Assembly: GCA_009823505.1 (NCBI GenBank)
Contig: VZQC01001008.1
Span: forward strand, 4,295,512 to 4,359,511
DNA length: 64,000 nucleotides
Direction of reading: 5' to 3'
Origin: Rhizomys pruinosus
Taxonomy: Eukaryota > Chordata > Mammalia > Rodentia > Spalacidae
Part shown: one piece after another, positions 20,285-31,260 of the stretch
Layout: the number at the start of each line of letters is the position of its first letter
Numbering within the stretch: the stretch's first letter is position 1
Notes under the pieces: generated by a model
The model's input: only the letters and a program-made list of their open reading frames with translations
What the model was told of the DNA's origin: nothing
Database searches by the model: none
Made by a program: the position numbers and the translations under genes

Positions 20285-21110
20285 GATTTCTGTGGTTCTT
20301 TCAGATTATATACTCAAATGTAAAGAACTGGAACTAGGCTATTACAGACTTCCACGACTGCTCACACACAGAGAATATGTATGTGCCTCAGGGATTCCCA
20401 GCCTTAAGTGACATATCTACAATGGAACATCTACACCCAAGTCTCATGGAACATAACAAAAGAGCAGGTAGAGTGGATACTAAGGCATCCCTCAACTCTC
20501 ACTAGCAAAGCTTCCTCATGCAGCAGAGTGCTATGCACATGGAAGGCCAGAACTGGTCAAGGTGTAGAGAATAAGAGACTGCAGTGTATGATCCTGAACA
20601 GGACTACTATATTAAACCTCACCTACTCATGTTTCAGGAAGAGGGGTTGGAAAGATTGTGAGCCAAGGTTGGTGCATCAACATAAGGAAACAGGGGCTTT
20701 CGGGCCTCCGGGAACTTGCTCACATGAATTTGCATCAATGGTGACAGTATGCACGAGACCCAAGGGGACTCAATCAGAAAAATAAACAAGCATAAAACTA
20801 GGAAAATGGGCAGCAGGCCTCAACATAACCAAGGAAGTATTGGAAACAGATTACCGCTGGGTGAGGGAGAGATCTTTAAGGGTGTGTGTGACCTATGTGG
20901 TCCATCAGAGTGAAGAGAAACCTACCATGCACTTGTTTAGGATGTTGTTCCACCTTATTCATGGTGAGGGTGCAAGAACACCTATTGAAAAAATGGGAAA
21001 TTTCCAGGGTCGAAAGAATGTTGATGCACAAAGATGGAAGGACCTCAGTTCTACAAAACCTCTTAGGACAGGCTCATCTTACACCTGAACTTTATTTTTA
21101 GATTTGTATT
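20285..21110 (+). mobile_element. L1 3' UTR segment (Lx-like)
   Basis: The stretch at 20330-20880 is collinear with the reverse complement of 44330-44830. Shared phrases are AGGGGTTGGAAAGATTGTGAG versus AGAGGGTGTGGAAAGATTGT, then GCACGAGACCCA versus GCGCAAGACCCA. A 125-codon open frame at 20408-20785 is part of this repeat and is not a gene. The part after 20890 is less certain. Confidence 0.6.
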
Positions 21111-21607
21111 TTGTTTGTTTAAACCAATTCCTATGAAACTTCATTTACATATCACTGAAATTGAAGGAGATTGGCACAACAGGGGATCCCTGACCATGGA
21201 ATGTCTGGTCCCCCAACCATCCAATTCTGTATTGGGGACTTCCTTGTTCCCCCTGCCTGGGTATCCAGACTGGCCACATGGATGAGTCTGAAGAGAAACA
21301 TACAAGAATGGCCAAAAATAAATCTCCATGGCAGACTCTATCCCTGCAGAAGCTGTCCCACTCAATCCCCTTGCAGTTGCTGCACATATATAGAACTCAG
21401 ACCAGCCCCTATTCCCCTTTCCAGTAGTCTCCATCCTGAAGGAAGGCTGCTGTCCCTTGCTGTGCTAATAAACGCAGTGTAGTCTGTTGAGGTCAGATGT
21501 GCTCACTGTCTTTTTCTGCTATCGTTCCTATATTCTGCCTTCCAAAATCCAAAAGAAATCATGCTAAAAATGTCTTAATTGAATAAAAACCATTATCCCT
21601 TTTTACT
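21111..21607. other. Unassigned, possible LTR end
   Basis: Contains CTAATAAACGCAGTGTAG near 21466, a polyadenylation-like signal that might mark an LTR end. No termini found. Confidence 0.25.
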
Positions 21608-21621
21608 GATATATAATTTTT

Positions 21622-21862
21622 TTTTATTAATTTTATTTATTTCTGTATGTGTATGAATGTGCTGTCTGCATGCAAGTCTGTGCACCCGTGTTGTGCAACG
21701 CCGCGGAGTTCAGAAGAGGGTCTCGGATTCCCCTGGAACTGGAGTTCTCCTGGAATTGGAGCTTCAGACGGTTCTCAGCCGCCATGTGGGTGCTGGGGAT
21801 CGAACCCGGGTCCTCTGTAAGAGCGGTCGGCGCTCTTAACCGCTAGGCCATCTCTCCAGCCC
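21622..21862 (-). mobile_element. Young B3-like SINE (duplication subfamily), minus
   Basis: Antisense copy carrying both 17-bp units and an intact B box. Flanks GATATATAATTTTT at 21608-21621 and 21863-21876 are identical. Confidence 0.95.
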
Positions 21863-21913
21863 GATATATAATTTTTAAATAGGAAACTCTCTTAATTAAA
21901 AAAATATTATGGG

Positions 21914-22165
21914 GACTGGAGAGATGGCCTAGCGGTTGGGAGTGCCGGCCGCTCTTGCGGAGGACCCGGGTTCGATCCCCAGCACCCACGTGGCGGCCGA
22001 GAACCGTCTGAAACTCCAATTCCAGGAGAGCTCCAGTTCCAGGGGAATCCTGGACCCTCTTCTGACCTCCACAGCATTGCACGACACGGGTGCATGGGCT
22101 TGCATGCAGACAGTGCATTCATGCACATACGGAAATAAATAAAATTAATAAAAAAAATTAAAAAA
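21914..22165 (+). mobile_element. Young B3-like SINE (duplication subfamily), plus
   Basis: Head GACTGGAGAGATGGCCTAG, B box GGTTCGATCCC, both 17-bp units (one G variant), A-rich tail. The 5' end faces that of 21622-21862, about 50 bp away. Confidence 0.95.
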
Positions 22166-22451
22166 AATTATAAACTCTGATAACTGTACAACTATCACGA
22201 GTATTTATTTTTTAGCTGAAATAAAAGAGTTTTAAGACTTCTGTTATATCTCAATAAAATGTCGGTTGATCAATACTTTCAAATTTACCTAAGTATATTA
22301 AATTAATATATTAGAATTTACATTGATATACAGTCATAAAAATACCTTAACTGTTTCCTAAAAGAAAAAAAATATGGTTTCTAGGATTTTTTAAAATCAA
22401 TTTTTACAAAATAGAGAAATAGAGTTTAAGCCTCACCAAAAGAATTTTTCA
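22166..22451. other. No recognised feature
   Basis: A/T-rich spacer. Confidence 0.4.
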
Positions 22452-22590
22452 GCCAGGTGTGGTGGTGCATGCCTATAACCTAAATGCTTGGGAGGCAGAA
22501 GCAAGTAGATCCCTGTGAGATCCAGGCCAGCCTGGTCTACATAGTGAGTTCTAGGTCAGCAGGCTACCAGAGACCATGTCTCAAAAGGAA
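22452..22590 (+). mobile_element. B1 SINE, sense
   Basis: GCCAGGTGTGGTGGTGCATG, GGGAGGCAGAAGCAAG and CCAGCCTGGTCTACATAG occur in sense order, followed by an A-rich tail. Moderately diverged. Confidence 0.9.
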
Positions 22591-23133
22591 AATAATAAAG
22601 AATTTCCTCATTGGTGAAGCACATTTTAAAAGTAAAGTCATAGTTCAATTAGATGCATTTCAAAGTCTGAAGTAGAAAAAGAATTTACTTTTATAGTTAG
22701 CAAAACAAAAATTCCCTTAAAAGTTAAAGCTTTTTTCAAATTAATTATTACTGAAAAATGACTATCCTCTGATTTATAATCATTAAAGTTCTGTAAAATG
22801 GAAGACAGAAGATTCAAACTAAGGTGAAGTGATTAAAGAGAGAAAAAAAAGGCATTGCTTTTTCCAAAAGGACATCACAAAAGACATTGTCAGAAAACAT
22901 TAAAATTGTTTCAGAGATAAAACAAAACTCAGTAAGTCCAATGAGGTACAAAGTAACACCAAAGGAACACTGGCTAGTTTTTTTCACTAATTGTTTTCTC
23001 TTTAAAACAGAATTAAAGTTTGTACTCAGTATATCTCTGGGAGGAGAGGATGCAATGTTAAAGAAAAACAGAAGTGGCTATTGTTCCTGGCATGGCAACT
23101 TATGTCTATTGCAGGTGACTCACCTTTGCTGAA
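22591..23133. other. No recognised feature
   Basis: A/T-rich with several A-runs. No element or gene identified. Confidence 0.4.
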
Positions 23134-23616
23134 ATGTTTCTTCCTGCTAGGAAACTGCCAGTACTGTTTACAAGATGCTTCCAGCTTGTGTTTTCTTTGT
23201 TATGAAATGTAACCATCTTCCCAGGATTCCAAAAGTATAATCCCACCTTTTTACTATATGAACACCAGTTTTATGGCAGACTATATAAGTCTGTAACTTT
23301 AACTATTTAGAAGTATTTGTAAGATGTGGGTGTATCTGATCTGAGCTCAGGTATGTGCATGATCTAACATTCTAGCCAGTGTGTCCAGAAGCACAAGTAA
23401 GGGACACAGGACTTCTCTATTTACACCCATGAATTGGTATGATGTGATGGTACTAAGGTCTGGGATTGGCTCCCGGGAGGTGATGTCATGCTGCCTAGAT
23501 AATGACATGTTGCATTTGAATAAATGTCCATTTTTCTATTTGGAATTGCACCCTGTCATGTGGCTTCATGCTGAGCTTTCTCCATAGCTTGTCCACCAGG
23601 AAACTGATCACTTACA
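23134..23616 (+). mobile_element. Class II-like ERV 5' LTR, degenerate
   Basis: Called from its right end. A TTACA terminus at 23612-23616 is followed after two bases by a tRNA-Lys-type primer binding site. A TATATAAGTCTG motif near 23282 and GAATAAATGTCC near 23519 could be promoter and polyadenylation signals. The start at 23134 is a guess. Confidence 0.45.
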
Positions 23617-23618
23617 AC

Positions 23619-23636
23619 TGGCACCCCCAAACATGG
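23619..23636 (+). other. Primer-binding-site-like sequence (tRNA-Lys type)
   Basis: TGGCACCCCCAAACATGG resembles the 18-base site complementary to the tRNA-Lys 3' end used by many class II retroviruses, with an extra C and transitions. It sits exactly where a primer binding site should, right after the LTR end. Confidence 0.5.
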
Positions 23637-24560
23637 AGCTTGAAGAAATCCTGGAGAAATTCAGATATGTGAACTCTACAATCCTGGTTCTTTGCTATTT
23701 TTCCCAAAAAGTCATCAGCTTGTGTGGGGGTCTGTGGAAAACCAGCAGTTTCCTGGTCTGTTGTGGCTTGGGAGCTACCATTCCCGCGGCAATGTGTTTG
23801 ATAGTTGTTCATACATGCAGGCTGTGGAAGCCAGCAGCTTCCCAGCTAAGTTTGACCATGAAGCCCATCAGCTTCATGGCTGTGTTATCAGCTACAGGAC
23901 TAATCAATCTTGCAGTCCTGAGGCTATGAGCGTCAGGTTTGGCCTTGGGCTCATTTTTAATAATTTTTATAGTCTTAAAATTAAATGTGGGGTTCTAATA
24001 TCAAAAACCCGTCTTGTTCCTCACTGTGCAGAATTGGTTTCACTGCCCTGGCTTGCTCTCCACAGAAACCTATTCCAGCTAAGAATTTTTATTATGCTAA
24101 TTTCTCCCCATGCTCACCCCAATGTCCTGCCCATCTCTCTTTTGGAAACAAATTGGAACTCCTCCAAATTTTAAAAGATACAAATTTCTCCCTTGCTATT
24201 TCTCTTAATTTTCCAAAGAGACTTGTACCCGAAAAAGTATATTAAAACTGCCAGTTAAAGAGACTTCTTCCTACAACTCTGAAAATTTCTACTAAAGCAG
24301 CTATGCCCTAGAGCCAGGCTTCCTAGGCCTTTTTCTAATGCAAATTAAGCTTCTAGATAACTCTGAAAGGGCAAGGCCCAGGCTCTTTTAAAACAAATTA
24401 AGGGCTTTTCACAACCAAGCTGCAGTAATTTTTGGGAGTGACAGTTTTTTCCTTAGACTGAAACTTAAAAAATGGTATGGTAAACAATCTAGTATGTTCT
24501 AACCTTTTAACAGTTTGTCTTGGTTTTCATTTTAGAAGGTTTTAACATTGTTTTAACCTG
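23637..24560 (+). other. Degenerate ERV leader or interior
   Basis: Sequence downstream of the primer-binding-like site. Several overlapping open frames (largest 160 codons at 23692-24174) lack recognisable retroviral motifs. Repeated GGTCTGTGGAAA, CTGTGGAAGCC and CATCAGCTT phrases suggest short duplications. Not called coding. Confidence 0.35.
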
Positions 24561-24854
24561 TCTCCAGATATAATTATGTTACTCTTTGACTTCTCATAAA
24601 TCTCATAGGTAACTGTATTTGTATTTCTATGATTTGTATTATCTAACCTGATCCCCACTTCCTTATTTCACTGTTCTTTCCTTTTGCCAGCCTAACTGTA
24701 TGCTACTAGACCTGCAGTTGGATAGTAAGCTAGCTATTTGGCTCTGAGTATTTAGCTCTGGATTAGCTGGGTGTTTATCTCTGAGATAACTGATTTCACA
24801 TCTGATGGTTTGGCTAAAACTATTAAAGTACAATAGAGTTTGTAGTCTTTAATT
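24561..24854. other. No recognised feature
   Basis: T-rich spacer with an internal repeat of GGCTCTGAGTATTTAGCTCTG type near 24740-24790. Confidence 0.4.
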
Positions 24855-24864
24855 ATATAAGTTA

Positions 24865-25107
24865 TTTTATTTTATTTTATTTTATTTATTTATGTGTATG
24901 AATGTATTGTCTGCGTGTAGGTTTGTGCACCTGTGTCGTGCAATGCTGCGGAGGTCAGAAGAAGGCATCGGATTCCCCTGGAACTGGAGTTCTACTGGAA
25001 TTGGAGTTACAGATGGTTTTCAGCCACCATGTGGGTGCTGGGGATTGAACCCAGGTCCTGTGCAAGAGCAGTCAGCACTCTTAACTGCTAGACCATCTCT
25101 CCAGCCC
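24865..25107 (-). mobile_element. B3-like SINE (duplication subfamily), older copy
   Basis: Carries both 17-bp units (with changes), so it belongs to the duplication subfamily, but it has lost most CpGs. TSD ATATAAGTTA at 24855-24864 and 25108-25117. Confidence 0.95.
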
Positions 25108-25207
25108 ATATAAGTTAATCTTAAGAAATATTTTACTGTTGCAGTTGGTTCCCTGTCCCAGTACTTCTGCTGTTGTTGTTCCCTCCAATCTCTATTGCTT
25201 CAACAAA

Positions 25208-25227
25208 TGCATATATATGTATATGTA

Positions 25228-25268
<41 letters not shown>
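25208..25268. repeat. (AT)n / (ATGTAT)n microsatellite
   Basis: About 60 bp of alternating A/T with occasional G. Confidence 0.95.
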
Positions 25269-25269
<1 letters not shown>

Positions 25270-25499
25270 ATACCTATACTAAAATTATGTCATCTATACA
25301 CAAACTGTCACTTCCATATCATATTTCAGGATTCACATATCTCCTTTTTAAATTTATATTACTCTAAAATAACCCTACATATCCTCTATGCTTATACCAA
25401 GATTACAATGTCTAAAAATAAGTGCTGGGTTAATTCTAGAGCTTGCTAAGGGATTTACATTATAACAGCACAGTTACTTCAGAGAAAGGGGTATATAAT

Positions 25500-26445
25500 G
25501 TTGATGTTGCTCAAGTTGCCTTTCAACTGAGTGCTTGGTGTTAGCATCCACAAATGAGAGATACCATTCATCATTTGCTTTTCTGGGACTGTGTTACTTC
25601 ACTTAGTATAATATCTTCTAGTTCCCTCCATTTATCTGCAAAGTTCATGATGCCATCTTTCTTTACCACTGCATAGAACTCCATTGTGTTGATTTACCAC
25701 ATGTTCTTTATCCACTAATTGGTTGAGGGGAAATTGGGTTGGTTCCAGCTCTTCCCTATTGTGAAGAGAGCTGAAATGAACATGGCCGTGCATGTATCTC
25801 TGTGGTAGGATGAGTCTTGTGGGTATATACCCAGGAGTGGTATGGCTGGGTCAGTTAGTAAGCTCATCTTGGGTCTCTTCAGAGTTCTCCATACTGTTTT
25901 CCATAGTGGCTGTACAAGTTTACATTCCCACCAGCAGTGGATAAGTGCTCCCTTTCCCTACAACCTCTCCAGCATTTGGTATCATTTGTTTTCTTGATCC
26001 TAGCCAGTCTTATTGGAGTGAGATGATATCTTAAATTTGTTTTCATTTGCATTTCCTTAATTATTAGCGATGTTGAACATTTTTAAAGATGTTTCTCAGC
26101 CATCTTTAATTCCACATTTGTGAAATCTCTGTTCAGCTCTTTACTCCATTTTTTGAGTGATTCATTTGTTTTCTTACCTCATTGTTTTTTGAGTAGTTTA
26201 TATATTTTAGAAGTTAATGCTCTGTCAGATGTTTCACTGGTGAAGGTTTTCTCCCACGCTGTGGGTTTTCTCTTCACCTCATTGATTGTTTCTTTCCTTG
26301 TACAGAAGTTTTTGAGCTTCATGGGGTCCCATTTGTCAATTGTCGACCTCACTTTCCATACAGCTGTTGTCTGATTTAGGAAATCTTCTCCTATGCCTAT
26401 GTCCTGTAGGTTGCTGCCAATATTTTCTTCTATCATCCTTCATAC
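25500..26445 (-). mobile_element. L1 3' portion (ORF2 end and 3' UTR)
   Basis: On the minus strand this is the C-terminal part of L1 ORF2 (the reverse-transcriptase-bearing protein of LINE-1). Plus-strand landmarks are CTCCATTGTGTTGATTTACC, CCCAGGAGTGGTATGGCTGG, CCTCTCCAGCATTTG and CTTCATGGGGTCCCATTTG. Open frames of 84-85 codons on both strands remain, but the ORF is truncated. No 5' part is present. Confidence 0.85.
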
Positions 26446-27151
26446 ATCTATTATCTCAGAGTTAATGAACATTATTATCCAATCATATATAGCATTATTT
26501 CTGTCATTGACTTATCTATTAAGTAGTGATATACATGTTTAATAATATTTTGTAATTGAGTTATGTAGTTTTTTGAAATTTTATTCATATTTACATTCAT
26601 TCATAGATACACACATTTTATATTCATTCTTAATATTAAGCAAACTTTAAGACACTTACGTGACAAAGGCTCTGTAATCTGTTATGCATTTTATGAGATT
26701 GTTTCTAACAATGGTTCCATAGACAAGCTTGAACTTGATACTATGTATAAATATTTAAGAGACTTATGCAAGGATGCATGTACTTGTTTATATCACAATG
26801 AGCTTATTACATTCCTTTTCTTCCCACTAATTTGACATAACTTAACTAATTCTTTATTTTGGATTGTTCAAATTTCCTGATACTTTATCACTTTAATTTA
26901 CTTCAAATATTTCCAATGCTCAAATATTGTTTTATCTAACAGTTGTTTATAAAAATTGTCCAAAATAATTATAGCCTATGATTATGAAAATATATAGGAT
27001 CTTTGATTATGTTGCCTTGTTTTCTCCAAAAGACACTGCACTGCTTATTCTTTTCCCCTACAAATTTCAAAGTTGTCTGCATTTTCATGTATACACTCAG
27101 TAGAAGAACAATTTTTAAAGTGTTTTTTTTTTTTTTTCATTTAAGAAGCAC
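26446..27151. other. A/T-rich stretch, no recognised feature
   Basis: About 700 bp, strongly A/T-rich, no repeat heads. Confidence 0.45.
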
Positions 27152-27259
27152 AACTTGGTTCTGGATAGATGTCTAGCATTGACTACTCTTGGAGAAAACC
27201 CAGGTTTGATTCCCCACACCCACATGGCAGCTAACAACTATCCATAACTCTAGTTCCAG
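27152..27259 (+). mobile_element. B2/B3-class SINE fragment interrupted by an LTR
   Basis: Partial head (CTGGATAGATGTCTAGCATT), CCCAGGTTTGATTCCCCACA and CACCCACATGGCAGCTAACA, cut at AGTTCCAGG by an MT/ORR1-type LTR end. Confidence 0.7.
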
Positions 27260-27261
27260 GC

Positions 27262-27380
27262 CTCCCCCACCCCCATCATGGACTCATCCCTTTGGAACTG
27301 TAAGCCCAATAAATTCTTCCTTCTATAAGTTGCATTGGCCACAGCGTTTTATCCCAGCTACAGAAAAATAAGTAATACAA
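27262..27380 (+). mobile_element. MaLR LTR 3' end fragment
   Basis: TTTGGAACTGTAAGCCCAAT, AAATTCTTCCTTCTATAAG and GAAAAATAAGTAATACA form a typical MaLR 3' end. The 5' part is missing. Confidence 0.75.
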
Positions 27381-27429
27381 ACGGTATGAGCTTTAACCAC
27401 TGAAGCATCTCTCCCAAATTCCAATATTC

Positions 27430-29355
27430 TAACCATAGTAATCCACTGCAAATTGGAAAAAAAAAAAAAAACATAGGTGTGTGTTTACCACCTTGAGAGA
27501 TTAATTAGGGCTATCAAAAGATAAAACAGCAAGCACTTTAAATAATGCCCATTTTATATCTTTTGATAAATGGCAATTGGTGTATTTTCAGAAACCTTTT
27601 AAAATATCTCTGTCAGAAAAATTGCAGCTTGTAAGTCATGGTGAAGATTTAATTCAATGTGCTATCAGGATTTTCAAGGAGTATATCCTGTTATAAATAA
27701 ATTATACTGAACTATAAGCTAATTAGAAATGTGGCTAAAGATAAGATTATAAAAGTTTGTGCCACTAATTTAAAGAAAAAAACAACATAGTTGAAATGCC
27801 ATGCTCTATAATTTGAATCACCGGTAGAAACTGCAATAAAGCCTCCTTGAAACTAAGGTGTCATATAAATAAAATCGTGGATTTTCTGTTAGCTTCTTGA
27901 CTCTGTTCCTTTTCAGACACCAGCAGTCGGTACAGACATTTAATGCCTTCTGAAACTTTCATAGAAAAGATTAGGTTTTTTTTAAACTCATATTAGACAT
28001 TTCTTCCAGACAACGGCTGTTAGCAAATAAATGATGCATGTAATCAGATTTGCCAGTAAGTTTCTGAGGCTCTAAGAGCATTCCTTGCAGCTCCACCTTC
28101 TTGTTTTCTCAAGAACCAACTGCCTGTGATGCAACTGATATATTTTTCTTGCATTTCCCCTGACAGGAAAATCAATTTTTCTTGCCTTGATATTTACACA
28201 GCGTTTTCTACCTTTACAGGCTTTCTTTTCATCTTTCCTTTAATATAAGTCCTGGCCTGACAGATTCTCTCACATAGTACTTCCCTCTGCAAGCATTTAC
28301 TATTCAAACCATGTTTCTTTATTCACATCCCAATTACTTGCAGAAAATTTGCAGTGTACTGTGAGAGAAAAAAAAAACCCTGAGATTTCATATGGTCTCA
28401 ACTGAATTTGCTGAAATGTAAAAACAGCTATTTCAGATTAGAATATGGTTGTGATTTTTATAATTCCCTTGCAACCTTTGTATTAAATTTAGGCATTCTC
28501 TGAATAATGAAACACATAAAAATTGACGTAAATATCAGTGCATATGTAATTTTTTAAGATAAATCTCAAGAAATCAATGCTTTCCATAAAAGAGACTTTG
28601 AATTAATATGAATTTTTGATCTAATATATTTGGTGGTATGAAGGGTGCAATAATCCGTTTTATTCATATGAAAACAAATTAAAAATTAAGGAAGGAAATA
28701 ATAGTAATTATTTCTCAATTATATTCAATCCAATATCTAAAGCAATATTCTATACCAGTATGGTATAAGCTCTCACACCATTCCTGCAAGGTTGTAAAAT
28801 TCGTTCCCTGTCTGAAACTGTGTCCTAGATACACATTCTTTTTCATTTATCTTGACATCTATATTTCCACCATAATTTTTAATAATAAATAGCACTAAAT
28901 AGAGTTTGAAATGTTACTCCTTCAACATAATAAATCATCAAAGTAATGACAAAAGTAGAATAGAAAACTTATAAGAAAATGATACTCTGTCAAAGTTAGG
29001 CACATTGACTAGCCAGCTTCTAGTTCATGCTGTTATGGAGAAATCTCAAATGCCCTCTAAGCAGCGGCAGTTCTTGTATTTCTGAAAGAGAAGAATTCAA
29101 ACCTGACATGGTGACTAAGCAGGCAGCCAAGGTTTCTTTTAGCAGGCAAGAAAACCAAAAGTAGACAAACAAGAAGGTCCAGAGTCAAAACGCCTGTTCC
29201 TCACCGGGATGGGAGCTAAGGTTCCTCCTCTGTATCTGCTCCCTGAGCCTTTTCCCAGGGTAGGTGCTTTCAGGAGAGGGCCATGCTCTATTCAGAACCC
29301 ACTATTCTTGAATTCAGTCTGTTGTATATAGATGTATAAAACAAGAGAATACACC
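27430..29355. other. Repeat-poor stretch (1.9 kb)
   Basis: No SINE, LTR or L1 landmark in 1.9 kb, unlike neighbouring DNA. A/T-rich with several TAATTA/ATTAAT cores (for example about 27503 and 27722) and longer mixed-composition blocks (27600-27800 and 27880-28200). No open frame or splice architecture supports an exon. Confidence 0.5.
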
Positions 29356-29359
29356 CAGG

Positions 29360-29709
29360 TGTATTAGTCACTTTTCTGTTGTCGTGATAAAACCACCATG
29401 ACCAAGGGAACTTATAAAAGGAAGAGTTTATTTGAGCTTATGATTGATGGTTCCAGGGAATTAGAGTCCATTGTGGTGGGAGACATGGAGGCTGGGGCTG
29501 GAGCAGAAAGCTGAAGTTCACGTCTCACAATGAGTACAGGAAGCCAAGAGAGAGCCTGTGTAGGCTAGCAAGTTCTCTAAGCCTGCCCCCAGTGTCATAC
29601 TTCCTCCTAGAGGCCACACCTCTAAGAACTTCCCACAGCGCCACCAACTGGGGAGAGAATCTCAGAATACTTAAAGCCTATGGGGGACATTCTCATTGAA
29701 ACCACCACA
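29360..29709 (-). mobile_element. MT-type MaLR LTR
   Basis: Minus-strand MT LTR. The plus strand begins TGTATTAGTCACTTTTCTG and ends CATTGAAACCACCACA. Flanks CCAGG and CTGGG match at only three of five bases. Confidence 0.85.
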
Positions 29710-30000
29710 CTGGGTTAAAGCACCCATAAACTTGGAAAGCTTTCTTGGGGAAAGTGCATGCTTCCCCTGAACCAGTTTGAACCAGCCCTAGCTAGAGCAT
29801 ACCTCCACATATTTTTGCTCTCTACATTTTTTTTTAGGACCTTTCTTCAGCCCTCCATAGGGCTTTGGGTCTGGTCTTCCCAGAGAGGTAACTCTCTGCT
29901 TTACAATCCTTCTAGAGTTGAATTCCCTTTTCTGCTGAAATAGAGGTGATCTCAATTTCTAAAACCTGAGGATCATTCTGCTAAACCAACTTAACCTTCA

Positions 30001-30130
30001 ATATCACAGCACTTGAGGGGCTGATGCAAGAGTATTGCTAGAGTTTGAGGCCAGCTTGGGGTCCAGTGAGTGCCAGGACAGTAGTGGCTCCAGATTAAGA
30101 CACTGTGTAAAATGAATAAAAGAAAGAAAA
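30001..30130 (+). mobile_element. Diverged B1-related SINE
   Basis: CAGCACTTGAGGGGCTGATG and GTTTGAGGCCAGCTTGGGGT in sense order, ending in an A/AAG-rich tail. Lacks the standard 5' start. Confidence 0.55.
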
Positions 30131-30429
30131 AGCAAGGGAGAGGGAGAAAGGACAATCTCCATTGTGACACCACTGTGTTGGCACAGCCAAACATTTAGAC
30201 TAACTGTGGCCAATTCCACACCAAGGAAATTCATCTGTGAAGGCCTACGAAGACCTATGGACATACTTCCTTGTTCTCTCTAAACATACATGTATGGCAC
30301 TTGGATTGGCTGCAAATTCCCTCCTCTATTCCTTCCACAGCCACCCCTAGGAAAAGGGCAGAGCCAAGAGGACGTTAGACAACAGAGTTTCACAGACTCT
30401 AGACAACTGCTTATACAATTCTTTTTCTT

Positions 30430-30567
30430 TTTTTTTTTTTTTTATATTTTGAGATGGGGTCTCTCTGTAGCCACAGGTGGCCTGGAACTCACTATGTAGA
30501 CAAGGCTGGCCTCAACCTCACAGAAACCTGCCTGCCTTGCAGGGATTATGTGCCACCACACTTGTCC
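30430..30567 (-). mobile_element. B1 SINE
   Basis: T-run, GAGATGGGGTCTCTCTGTAG, GGCCTGGAACTCACTATGTA, then GCCACCACACTTGTCC. A gap of about 20 bases lies before the end. Confidence 0.9.
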
Positions 30568-30569
30568 TT

Positions 30570-31260
30570 GATCATTTTATTTTACTTTATATTTAATTTT
30601 TTTTATAATTTTGAGAAAATCTGTACATGAGTACTATATTTACATAATTTCTCCCTTCCATCCCCCTTCCAACACCTTCCATGTTCCTCACTCTCTTTAA
30701 TTATTATCATTACATATAAACATGTGTGCATATGTATAAAAACCTACTGAGTCCATTTAGTGGGCCACCTGCACACATGAGTTGAGGGCTGAGCACTTGG
30801 GATTGGAAAACCTATTAGGCAGCTCACGCTTGGAGAAATTCTCCCTCTCTCAGCGTCCATTGATTGTTGTAGCTCTTCATTTAGGCCTGGAGCCTTGTGG
30901 AATTAGCCCCATCCATACTGGTATATCGACTGGTGGTGTCATTTAGCAGGTCTTCTTTAGGCAACTGTGTTGCTGAGATTTCGTTGGTATAGCTGTTCAC
31001 TAGCCTCAAGTGTAGGGCTCGCATCTGAGGTGTTTCCACTGGATCTGGGCACTTATTCTTTGCATTTTGATCAGTTGTGGCTCTCTGTAATGGTCTCCAT
31101 ATGCTGCAAAATGAAACTTTCTTAATGAGGGGTGAGACCTACACTTAACTTTGGGTTTAAGGATGAATCCTTAGAATACAACCAAAAACTCTATAATTAG
31201 GTTTATGGTCACTCTTTGAAAGGGAATTCATGCCTGATACTAAAAATATAGTCAAATATC
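30570..31260 (-). mobile_element. L1 fragment, Lx-like 3' region
   Basis: Plus-strand landmarks of a rodent L1 on the minus strand: CTACTGAGTCCATTTAGTG, GAGCACTTGGGATTGG, TGTAGCTCTTCATTTAGG, CAGTTGTGGCTCTCTGTAAT and CTTAATGAGGGGTGAGA. The boundary near 31260 is approximate. Confidence 0.8.

Noticed and set aside
20408..20785. 125-codon open frame
   Set aside because: Lies in L1 3' UTR sequence shared with 44330-44830 on the other strand. Explained by the repeat.
23692..24174. 160-codon open frame, the longest in the window
   Set aside because: No recognisable domain. It overlaps other open frames on the same strand and lies just after an LTR-like end, so it is more likely degenerate ERV sequence than a gene.
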